DNA of 64,000 bases from Cyrtodaria siliqua (Eukaryota > Mollusca > Bivalvia > Adapedonta > Hiatellidae): positions 124,001-188,000 of the forward strand of contig JAWPHD010003078.1 in assembly GCA_037043455.1 (NCBI GenBank). The letters are read 5' to 3'. The translations under genes and the position numbers were made by a program. Position 1 is the first letter of the stretch. Every line of letters begins with the position of its first letter. Positions 24,365-33,621 of the stretch are shown here, one piece after another. Below the pieces are notes generated by a model. That model was given only the letters and a program-made list of their open reading frames with translations, was not told the origin of the DNA and did not search any database.

Positions 24365-24552
24365 AGGAAGGGATATGTTATAGATTTTCTCAAACTGGGA
24401 AATTTCTATAATTCATCACAGAATATATAATATATTAGGATATCAGTGGTTCCACAGAAGAATTACAAAAAATCATTACAACTGTTGAGATTAACTGTCG
24501 TAATTCGTATTTTGTTTTTTTCAAATATTGTGAAGAGTTCTTTCGATTATTG

Positions 24553-24593
24553 ATAAAACCAGGGAGTAAGTATTCTTTACTCCCTGATAAAAC
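24553..24593. mobile_element. 27-bp micro-element with 7-bp target duplication
   Basis: CAGGGAGTAAG, five bases, then TTTACTCCCTG (24560-24586) is flanked on both sides by ATAAAAC (24553-24559 and 24587-24593). The same terminal repeat bounds the 199-bp element at 37039-37237, which also has a 7-bp duplication. This is an element reduced to its terminal repeats. Confidence 0.7.
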
Positions 24594-25889
24594 ATCCTGT
24601 GCAAGTGTGTTTTTCTGTGGAAAGTTAGCATGTTTAATATATTGAACACAAGTCTGTAAAAGAGATAAACTATTAATGCGGCAAATTCACAAGCTTTCAT
24701 TCATTAGCTGTCCGTAAGTTCCCGGACTTTTCAAATCTATGTTCCAGGGTCATCATTTCTGTTACCTGGTATAGCTATACATATAAGGCAGTAGTACTCA
24801 ACAGAACTGGGGGGAAAGTATTTAATGTTTCATAAAAAGTGCCTCTTTTCGGAATTATTAAAATGCCCAAAGCGCTAATAGGGACAGAACAGAACATATA
24901 TTTTATTTAACTTGTACATACGTACATCGTTATATATATATACATATACATAAATGTTCATGCATAATAAGTCAAGTGATTTGAGACAGAAGTATATTTG
25001 CTATGAGCAATATTAATGTTAAATAACTGATACATGAGGATGAAAATACAAAAGAGCTAAACATTGTTTAATTAATCAAGATTGTATTCCTTACAGCTAA
25101 AGCTGTACTAATATATTTGGCTGACTTTATAACAATATTCTTATCCTGTGTATGTAGTAATTCTAAGAATTTAAACATATTAGGTCTATTATAATAATAT
25201 TTTTGAATATAAATTGTCCGGATTCTTGTGTAACAAAGACAAATCAAAATAAAATGATAAAAGAAAAATCTAACTTGTAATGTAGTCATTTCCATACATG
25301 TATTATTTAGGTAAAATTGTGTTATATTTCAGTATCTGTCTTTAAAGTGGACACATTTTTTCATACTTTAACACTTACTGTTGAAATAATGAAAGGAAAA
25401 AATATGTTTAGCAGTTTTTTGACATCAGTCTCTGAAACAATGATTGTTGAGTTTGAATTTATGACAATTGAGAAGAAATTATACTTGTTTCTCTAAGCTC
25501 AGTGATGAACAACACTGTGTTTTCTTACCCTCATTTGTTTAAGTGTTTTAAACAATTAGTAATTACTTAATAATTGAATAATAACTTATACATTATTTAC
25601 TAGTATTATGTGAGAAAGTTTGCCCGTTGCTTCGCAAAAGCCGATGGTTTTATACAGTTTCAGGCGATTTCAGCACTTCAGCCTCCATCCATGACCAATA
25701 AAAAAAGCCTAAAATATTAAAATTGTATCTAAAATATAACTTAGGGCAACACAAATTACATAATTACGAGTAGTAACTTTATATTATGTTTTGTCAGTTT
25801 CATAAAACCCAGGTAGGTACGTACATGGCTTGTTGTTAATAATTCAACTTCAGTTGGTCAGAAAATCAGAACAAAATACTTTTATCAAA
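24594..25889. other. Gene-free stretch
   Basis: AT-rich; chance ORFs only. Confidence 0.5.
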
Positions 25890-27440
25890 ACATTCAGGAG
25901 GTCTACCCACAATTATTTAAAAAGAGCAAAAGTAATCCCAGTGCATAAAACGGGTCCTAAAAACGACAAGGCCAATTATAGGCCAATATCAATACTTCCT
26001 GTTATTTCTTTAATATTTGAACGTCATGTTAGTATACATTTGAGACGGCATCTTGAAGAAAATAGGTTGTTTTATTCACGACAATCTGGCTTCAGGGCAA
26101 ATCACTCGTGTCAAACTGCCCTTATACGAATATTAGATGGATGGATTGCAGCCATTGACAACAATGAAATTGTTAGTACTATAGTTCTTGATCTATCAAA
26201 GGCGTTTGATTTAGTTGATCATACTATATTGCTGCAAAAGTAAAAACATTACAAAATAGATAGTTCTGCACTTTCCAGGTTTTCATCATATCTGCATAAC
26301 AGACACCACCAAGTTCAGGTTTCTGGTATAATTTCAGAATCTTCACCCATTGTATTGGGTGTACCCCAAGGATCTGTATTAGGTCCATTATTATTTTTAA
26401 TCTACATCAATGACCTGCCATTATCTATGGAAATCACAGTCACGGATATTTTTGCAGACGATACAACGATTTCAACTTCTAATTCATCCCATATCGACGC
26501 TGCAAATTCACTCAATAATGACCTTATCAACATCAACGCCTGGTGCGATACTAATCGCATGTCTATCAATGCATCAAAAACAAAAATAATGTATCTCTCA
26601 TCTAAGAACAAAATATATCATATTTATGATAATGCCCCTTCTATTCAGTTCAAAGATGAAACTATTAATTGTAGTTACGAAGAAAAAATACTCGGTGTTA
26701 CAATTGACAATACCCTCTCTTGAAATACCCAAATTGATAAAGTTCTGAAAAAATGTAATTCATTGTTATACCTGTTATCTCGCATAACGATTTACCTTTC
26801 TATACCTATGCGCAAATTATTGTTCAATTCTTATATCTTACCCCATCTTGATTACTGTTGTGTGATATGGGGAAATTGTAATACTTCTCTCGAAGATAAA
26901 CGTGTAAGGTTCCAAAAAAGAGCTGCACGACTTATCCTAGATAAATATTTCGAAACTCCTTCCGTTGAACTTTTTACCGAACTCAGTTGGATGACATTTC
27001 CCGAAAGAGTTATATTTCAAAAAGATCATTATGTTTAAAACAGTTAATGATCAGACCCCTGCTTATCTTAAAGACGCATTTACTCTAATGTCCATATGCG
27101 GAATTTAAAAGCATCATCAAATCTACAGCTATATTCCCTCAGACCCAATAGTGAGTTATTCAGAAAGTCATTTGCTTATTCAGGCTCTAAAGTGTGGAAC
27201 TCTCTTCCCCACCATATACACAATGCCCAATCTGTAAATTAAGTAAATGACTAAGTCTTGCAGTTCTATTTAAACATATTTCCATTTACTGAATATACCA
27301 CTTTAAATGCAGTTTTACTTGTAAATATTTTATATATTGTATTGTTGAGGGCCTCATGGTAGATTGACTAGTTTCAAATGAGTTCTCTCGTTAAATAAAG
27401 TCTTTATTATTATTATTATTATTATTATTATACAAAAAAG
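25890..27440 (+). pseudogene. Decayed non-LTR retrotransposon (reverse transcriptase)
   Basis: One reading frame from about 25890 to 27036 encodes a LINE reverse transcriptase broken by two in-frame stops (TAA at 26241, TGA at 26721). Frameshifts follow near 27030 and 27095. Visible blocks in order: RAKVIPVHKTGPKNDKANYR, RQSGFRANHSCQTAL, motif A LSKAFDLVDH, motif B GVPQGSVLGPLLF, motif C FADDT, MSINASKTKIMYL, LPHLDYCCVIWG and, after the frameshifts, LFRKSFAYSGSKVWNSLP. The 3' end has AATAAAG and an (ATT)n tail (27403-27431). The endonuclease half is missing (5' truncation). The family is close to the CR1/Jockey group; clade uncertain. The fragment at 7647 belongs to the same family. Confidence 0.92.
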
Positions 27441-27574
27441 ACATTTGTTTATATTGGCCCATAATAACATGCAATCAAGTTAATAACGATGAATGGCGGA
27501 TGTCATCCACTAATTCTTAGTAAATTCCGTCCCAACTCTCCAAGAATCACTAAATAGAATTACACACAGGTGAA

Positions 27575-28215
27575 AGGAACAGAACAAAACAGAACAGATT
27601 CTTTATTGACAAACGTATTTCATCAAACATAGGCAAATATATACAAATACAAAACATGACAGTCAGGTGAACACTGTTGACTGTAACAACAGAGGATGAA
27701 CGAACTAATTAATTAAATTTTTGCCAAAATTGAGGAAACAAAGATATTGAATTGAATTGAATTACCCCATATTTCACTTCCATAACTTAAAATTGACCCA
27801 ACAAACGCATCGAATGTGTAAAACAATTGACAAATCCTATGCGGCTTTATATTAAAAGTATTTGCCAGTAACACGTGTAACGCCTTTAGACCCTTACCAA
27901 TTAAACATTCCTGATTAAGACAAAAAGAACCTGTATAGTTAAACACAGTGCCTAGGTAATTAAAAATCGTTTACAACCTCCAGTTCTTTATTATCGTATG
28001 TCCACTTCTCCTCTTGCTTTAGTGGTCCCCTTTTCCTAAAAAACTTTACTTTAGTTGTTAGAAAATTTATTTCTAACCCCCATGTTTTGCCATAATCAAA
28101 CAACAAATCTAAACTAAGTTGGAGTTCGGACGGTGGGTTAGCCATGATAACCATATCGTCGGCAAACAACAAAAATATTAGCGAAATATCATCAACGCTT
28201 AACCATACAGGAGGA
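27575..28215 (-). pseudogene. Truncated LINE 3' end (reverse transcriptase)
   Basis: The minus strand encodes LIFLLFADDMVIMAN (motif C FADD), LSLDLLFDYGKTWGLEIN, KWTYDNKELEVVNDF and, after a one-base insertion in a T run near 27958, FNYTGSFCLN, GKGLKALHVLLANTFNIKPH and VGSILSYGSEIWG. The 3' region ends with CAATAAAG and then a TTCTGTTCTG-rich tail near 27580. Everything before motif C is missing. It differs from the LINE at 25890 and belongs to another clade. Confidence 0.88.
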
Positions 28216-28340
28216 GGTTCTATTTATTGAGTAAACACTTTGTCCATGCAACAAGCTAAAATATAAGGTTCAAAGAAAATTGTTTCTGTTGAAATATCTA
28301 CAAACACTTTTGAAAAAAAAGAAAGAAAAAACAACAAAAA

Positions 28341-29600
28341 GAAACAAGAAATGTCACTGTAAGTGACAAATGCCCCCGAAGAGACCTTTGACCTCTAAGT
28401 ATGACCTTGACGTTGGAGCCACGGACCTTGATTTTGTGCGCGACACGTCGTCTGGTTGTGGTGAGCACTTGTGCCAAGTTATTTAAAAATCCGTCCAGGC
28501 ATGCACAAGTTATTGACCGGACACGATTTGACATTTGAACTCTAAGTGTGACCTTGACCTTGGGACCACAGACCTGGATTTTGTGCGCGATACATCGTCT
28601 TGTTGTGGTGACCACTTGTGCCAAGTTATTTGAAAATCCGTCCAGGAATGCCAGAGTTATTGACCGGACACGATCCAAATGTGACCTTGACCTTGAAGCC
28701 ACAGACCAGGATTGTGTGCGCGAAACGTCTTCTTCTTTTGGTGAGTACTTGTGCCAAGTTATTTGAAAATCCGTCCAGGAATGCAGTTATTGACCGGACA
28801 CGATTTGACCTTTGACCTATAAGTATGACCTTGACCTTGGAGCCACGGACCTGGATTGTGTGTGCGACACGTCGTCTGGTTGTGGTGAGCACTTGTGCCA
28901 AGTTATTTGAAAATCCGTCCAGGCATGCAAAAGTTATTGACCGGACACGATTTGACCTTTGACCTCTAAGTATGACCTTGACCTTGGAGCCACGGACCTG
29001 GATTGTGTGTGCGACACGTCGTCTGGTTGTGGTGAGCACTTGTGCCAAGTTATTTGAAAATCCGTCCAGGAATGCCAGAGTTATTGACCGGACACGATCC
29101 AAATGTGACCTTGACCTTGAGACCACATACCTGGATTTTATACAAGACACGTCGTCTTGTTGTGGTGAATACTTATGCCAATTTATTTGATAATCCGTCC
29201 TTGAATGCCAGAGTTATTGACCAGACACGAGCTGACCTTTGACCTCTAAGTGTGATCTTGACCTTAGAGCCACGGACCTGGATTTTGGGCGCGACACGTC
29301 GTCTTGTTGTGGTGAGTACTTGTGCCAAGTTATTTGAAAATCCGTCCAGGAATGCAGTTATTGACCGGACACGATTTGACCTTTGACCTCTAAGTATGAC
29401 CTTGACCTTGGAGCCACGGACCTGGATTGTGCGCGCGACACGTCGTCTTGTTGTGGTGAGCACTTGTGTCAAGTAATTTGAAAATCTGTCCATGAATGTC
29501 AGAGTTATTAACCGGACACGATTGTACGGACGAACGAACGAAGGGACTGGCGGACGGACGGTGCGACTACTATATGCCACCCTTCGGGGGCATAAAAACA
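28341..29600 (+). mobile_element. Helitron-like tandem-repeat element, copy 2
   Basis: The left end has a perfect hairpin TGTCACT-GTA-AGTGACA and ATGCCCCCGAAG; the right end has the inverted CTTCGGGGGCAT (29582-29593). Between lie eight units of 130-147 bp, each with GACCTTGACCTTGGAGCCAC, GACACGTCGTCTTGTTGTGG, CAAGTTATTTGAAAATCCGT and TTATTGACCGGACACGAT. Long units add TGACCTTTGACCTC. The 3' side has a short (CGAA)n/(GGAC)n run. Structure matches non-autonomous Helentron ('pearl'-type) elements of bivalves. Open frames of 130-174 codons follow the repeat period and are not genes. Confidence 0.75.
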
Positions 29601-30395
29601 AAAACATTGTGCTATTTTGCAGGTTCATACACTTGTTATCCTCCTCATTTTGTCTGAATGTTGTGATTTAATGTACTGTGAATAATGTTTATAATAGGGA
29701 TTGTCTATAACAAACTTAAAAGTATTGTATTTTGGCTGTTGGTTTAAAATTATAATGACATAATAGTTTCGAATTCGCTTTTAAAACAAGTTAACAACTT
29801 TGGCGCGATTGTATTGTAAGTCATATATATTTCTTTATACATTTAATTTAGGACCAAATGAGTAACAGTCATTTAAAATGAAGTTAACTGCTGTATTCTG
29901 AAAATGCAAAACTTAACTAAAATAATAGATAAAAATAACTTTAGGGATTTCTGTTGCATATACTTTTTATGTTTGTCCAAAACGAGCCTAAAATTACAAA
30001 CTTACTGCCAAAAACTATTTCTTCTAATAGTTTATTTTAACATATGTAATTTGTTCAAACAAATTCTGAAAATTGTTTCAAAAACTGATTCTTTTTTTTT
30101 TAGTTACAATAGTTTCGCTCTAAAAAATGTCATCTACATCTTCAAATGTTAAGCGCGAAACTATTGTAAGTCAATATTTCTTGAATATTTCATACATAAG
30201 CATATAAATAATTTCTTTTTTATCAAAATTCAAATAAATGAAATACCAATTCTTTGCTTGATGCCAGAGAATAACATTCTGAATGGCATTTTGATAAAAA
30301 TAAGAAGTTTTTTGCTTCTCCTGTAAAATTTTCTGAAAGTGAATTACAATAGTTAAGCCCTCGATATTCATGACACTAATTTTTAAAGGAACATA

Positions 30396-30700
30396 TACAC
30401 TACTCAACTTTTATAATCGGTCACCCAGTTTTTTTTTGAAAATAACACGTATACTAAAAACTGAAATCACCGAAACACATACCAATATTTCATTAAATTT
30501 ATCAACAAGGTTTTAGTCCAATCAAGGCAGATTAAGTTTTATAAATCGCTAGCGATATTTGTTAAACGACGCCAGTTAAAATTTCAAATGAAAATATCAT
30601 AGATCTACATACATGTACATATATATCCATGAAAATATTAATTATTAAAAAAATATAAAATTCTTTAAAAAGTGACCGGTTATAAAAGTTGAGTAGTGTA
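30396..30700. mobile_element. TA-flanked miniature element (Tc1/mariner-like)
   Basis: CACTACTCAACTTTTATAAT then CGGTCAC at the left is matched, with one mismatch in about 30, by GTGACCGG then TTATAAAAGTTGAGTAGTG at the right. Each end abuts TA, the Tc1/mariner target duplication. The body is 301 bp with no ORF. Confidence 0.8.
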
Positions 30701-31691
30701 TATTATATACAGCCAATAAGTCAAACAAGACACAATTAGATTTAAATTGTGTGTAGCAATAATAGAATCGATACACACACTTCTGTAAGGGATACTTCGA
30801 AGATATATCAATGCATCTCAGACTCTCAGTAATCTGGGATATTAATCTGATTTTAGATATCTGGCAACCCGGATGTATCGCTAATTTATTTTAAGATAAG
30901 CCTAATTACGCGCATTGTGTTTGTGAACAATGTGCATATGCCACAATTAATGCATGTTTAATGTGATCGTAGATGTGATGAAGGGCAAATAAACCCTTGT
31001 TGGACATGGAAAAGGTGAACGTAGATAGTTGATAAGTGTTGACATGTCTACAGAATGGGCAAAATTATCCATCTTATGCTCTAACGCGCCCCCATTCCCT
31101 CCCCCACCCACACCACAAACATACACAAGCCATCCCCTATTCCCCACTCCTCTACCACTGCCACCATATCCGCACACATATAAAATAAAACATGTTTTTT
31201 ACGTAGCTTAAATGTATTAATTTTGCATTAGACGGAAAATATATTAATGATTGGTCAAGTAGGATGGCTACGGATACTGATCAGTCGAGTCAGTTTTTTA
31301 TCATTCAGCGTTGGGAAGCGAACGACTACAGACGTGGTTTTGAAATTTAGAGGTAACAAACTGTTAATGTTCTCCAGGAACATGGGATATATCTGTAAGA
31401 TAAAATATCAAAATAGAAAAAATACTTTTAAAGATATTTGCATGTTCATGTTATATGAATTGTTAAACTTGTTTTAACAAATGAGCAATACGTCTGTATG
31501 TGAAATCTGCCCAATCGCTCTAGTACAATTTATAATATATTATATATTGACAAATTAGTGTTTCTATTTGATCGAGGTTTAGTGAAGTAAGGCGAACAAA
31601 ACTAATCCACTGCTGTACTAGTACTATCCCGAAGACATGATCTAGGTTATTGTATTATAATACCACTGAAGGCGACGTCTGCATGCTTTAA
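30701..31691. other. Gene-free stretch
   Basis: Includes a C-rich patch at 31085-31165. ORFs of 60-76 codons have no recognisable family. Confidence 0.5.
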
Positions 31692-31835
31692 GTATTAGCT
31701 GCATTCTTACGGATGGCGAGAGGTATACGGTACTGGTTCTATTCAGGAAAAATGGGGTGGTCAACCTGTACCACAAAAAAATAGACCGTCATATATAGCC
31801 TAACATTTGCTAAAATGTCGTAATACACCATTCAC
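31692..31835 (+). mobile_element. SINE fragment
   Basis: ATTCTTACGGATGGCGAGAG, TACTGGTTCTATTCAGGAA and GTCATATATAGCC align with the reverse complement of the SINE body at 51070-51312. The tRNA-like head is missing. The only plus-strand copy of this body type seen. Confidence 0.65.
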
Positions 31836-31849
31836 TCAAAAAAACAAAA

Positions 31850-31869
31850 AACACACACACACACACACA
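31850..31869. repeat. AC dinucleotide microsatellite
   Basis: About ten AC repeats. Confidence 0.9.
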
Positions 31870-31925
31870 AAATAAAATATTACATTGCATTCGGGCTTGA
31901 AGTGTCTGATTGTAGTTAATACTGG

Positions 31926-31987
31926 TATTATTATTATTATTATTATTATTTACTGTTATTATTATTATTATTATTTTTTTTATTTTT

Positions 31988-32018
<31 letters not shown>

Positions 32019-32037
32019 TAAATACTCACTTACTTAC

Positions 32038-32088
<51 letters not shown>

Positions 32089-32196
32089 TTTGTTTGTTTG
32101 TTTGTTTGTTTGTTTGTTTGTTTGTTTTGTTTTGTTTGTTTGTTTGTTTGTTTGTTTGTTTGTTTGTTTGTTTATTTATTTATTTATTTATTTATG

Positions 32197-32229
<33 letters not shown>

Positions 32230-32235
32230 ATAATA

Positions 32236-32277
<42 letters not shown>
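31926..32277. repeat. Compound microsatellite with nearly mirror order
   Basis: Successive blocks: (ATT)n, (TTTA)n, (TTTG)n with one GTTTT slip, (TTTA)n, (ATT)n. The 130-codon ORF across it encodes only I/Y/F/L/C/V repeats and is not a gene. Confidence 0.97.
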
Positions 32278-33119
32278 GAACTGTTTCACCTCGCAGCATT
32301 CTAATAGCAAACTGTGGAAAGATCGGGGAGTAGATAGCATTTGAAGTCCTCAAGGGTTGGAGTGCTCCACACGTGTTTGTCCTTAGAATGTGTATTTGAT
32401 AAAAATATTTAAAAAAACTCGTCATGTTCTAAATCTATTATGTAATGCAAAATTAAATGGTGTATATACTTAATTGAAGAATTATTGTCTATTACGCGAA
32501 ATGTCAGTGTCGTTGTTTAGAGTTTAATTAAGAACACGTGCGCGCGCAATCGTCACGGGCAAACATCAAAACGGCAGGTTTTTCGCGTTGAAGAGGGCCT
32601 CAAGTGGGTGGGGGAAAACGAACCTGCAAACGATGTTAAAATAAAGCATATATCAAAAGCGTGCTTCAATCTGAAGTCATCGTTATTAAATTAAGTAGGC
32701 CTTTACAGCAGTTAAAGGTGAAATGCAAGTACCTTAAAGAGAATAATGATAAGTAAAACAAACTTATAAAATAATTGCTTAATCATAAGTCTACACACAA
32801 ACACATGGCGAAAATCAGTTTATTATAGCACGCAGACGTTATGGTATATTTTTGCCCGAAAGTTGCGCGTTTTATAGTCTCTAAATTTAGCAAAATTTAA
32901 AACGAATTCGTTTTTATTTTTGTATGCTTTTTCGCAAAAATTACATTATATAATACAATATTTCAGTAAAAAATAAATAAATAATAATAACACGTTCTGA
33001 AACATATCCATGACTTCCGTCTGACATATCTAAACACTTAAAGGGGTGCATCGGGCTTTTCGTAGGGTCTTTAAGTCTTTATTCGACTTAAAGGGAAAGC
33101 CGCGACCCAGCCAAACACG
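32278..33119. other. Gene-free stretch
   Basis: No gene, RNA or repeat identified. Confidence 0.5.
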
Positions 33120-33620
33120 CTCTATTATTGAGAGTTCCGAAAAACTCGGACAAAATTAAACGAATTATCAAAATCGAATGATCATCAAAAAAGATATGAC
33201 TATTTAGAGGCTGTTCTGAAGCGGATAAGGGAGACGCCATTCTGCGAGCTATGACGTCATAGTTCCAAATTACCATGGATTATTGATAAATATCATATAT
33301 AAAGCAAATACAATCTCTGCAAATTAATGCAAAATCCTTTTCTGGTCTTATAAAGCACTACTGTCATTAAGTTTATATATTTTTCATACAGTTGTTGTCA
33401 TTTTTTTCCTATAAATCAATACATATTCATATTTATAAATATTCCATATATGGTAATTTAGAACTGTGATGTCATAGCTCTCAGAATGGCGACTTCCATA
33501 TCCGTTTTAAATAGAACCTTCAAATGATTATATCTTCTTTGTTTGTCATTCGATTTTGATAATTTTCACCCTTTTCCAAGTTTTTCCATTTTAATGTGAC
33601 AATACCACTTTTATTCTAAA
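33120..33620. repeat. Foldback element Z, copy 1
   Basis: Arms of about 150-160 bp. The left carries TTATCAAAATCGAATGA, ACGCCATTCTGCGAGCTATG and TTACCAT; the right carries the complements ATGGTAATTT, CATAGCTCTCAGAATGGCG and TCATTCGATTTTGATAA. About 75-80 percent identity between arms. A second copy at 41305 and 43298 is split by a LINE. The right edge runs straight into the 19-bp minisatellite. Confidence 0.8.
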
Positions 33621-33621
33621 G

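Larger units (their letters stand above)
24178..24432. repeat. Inverted-end element sharing ATTCTGTGATGAATT termini
   Basis: ATATATTCTGTGATGAATT at the left and AATTCATCACAGAATATAT at the right are inverted copies, and the left end is also the outer arm of the foldback to its left. The interior holds a three-fold TGACGT cluster and a 14-bp perfect hairpin, listed separately. Confidence 0.65.
23120..30361. mobile_element. 7.2 kb inverted-end unit with repeated subterminal motifs
   Basis: The left end AGGGCTTAAC, with ACTATTGTAACTCAC just inside, is mirrored at the right by GTGAATTACAATAG and GTTAAGCCCT. The motif GCGCGAAACTATTGTAAGTCA or close variants occurs at 23130, 23236, 23391, 29802, 30101 (reverse), 30153 and 30339 (reverse), all within about 600 bp of an end. 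A further direct match, GGGATTGTCTATA with its surroundings, lies at 23299 and 29697. Subterminal motif clusters are typical of DNA-transposon ends. No transposase is seen; the interior is filled by other repeats. A single element is an inference; two separate small elements are also possible. Confidence 0.45.

Noticed and set aside
28298..29628. Overlapping 65-174-codon ORFs that could look like an Arg/Thr-rich repeat protein
   Set aside because: They follow the 130-147-bp DNA repeat on both strands at once and shift frame between units; they are by-products of the Helitron-like array.
31885..32333. 130-codon ORF rich in Ile/Tyr/Phe/Cys resembling a membrane protein
   Set aside because: Pure translation of trinucleotide and tetranucleotide microsatellites.
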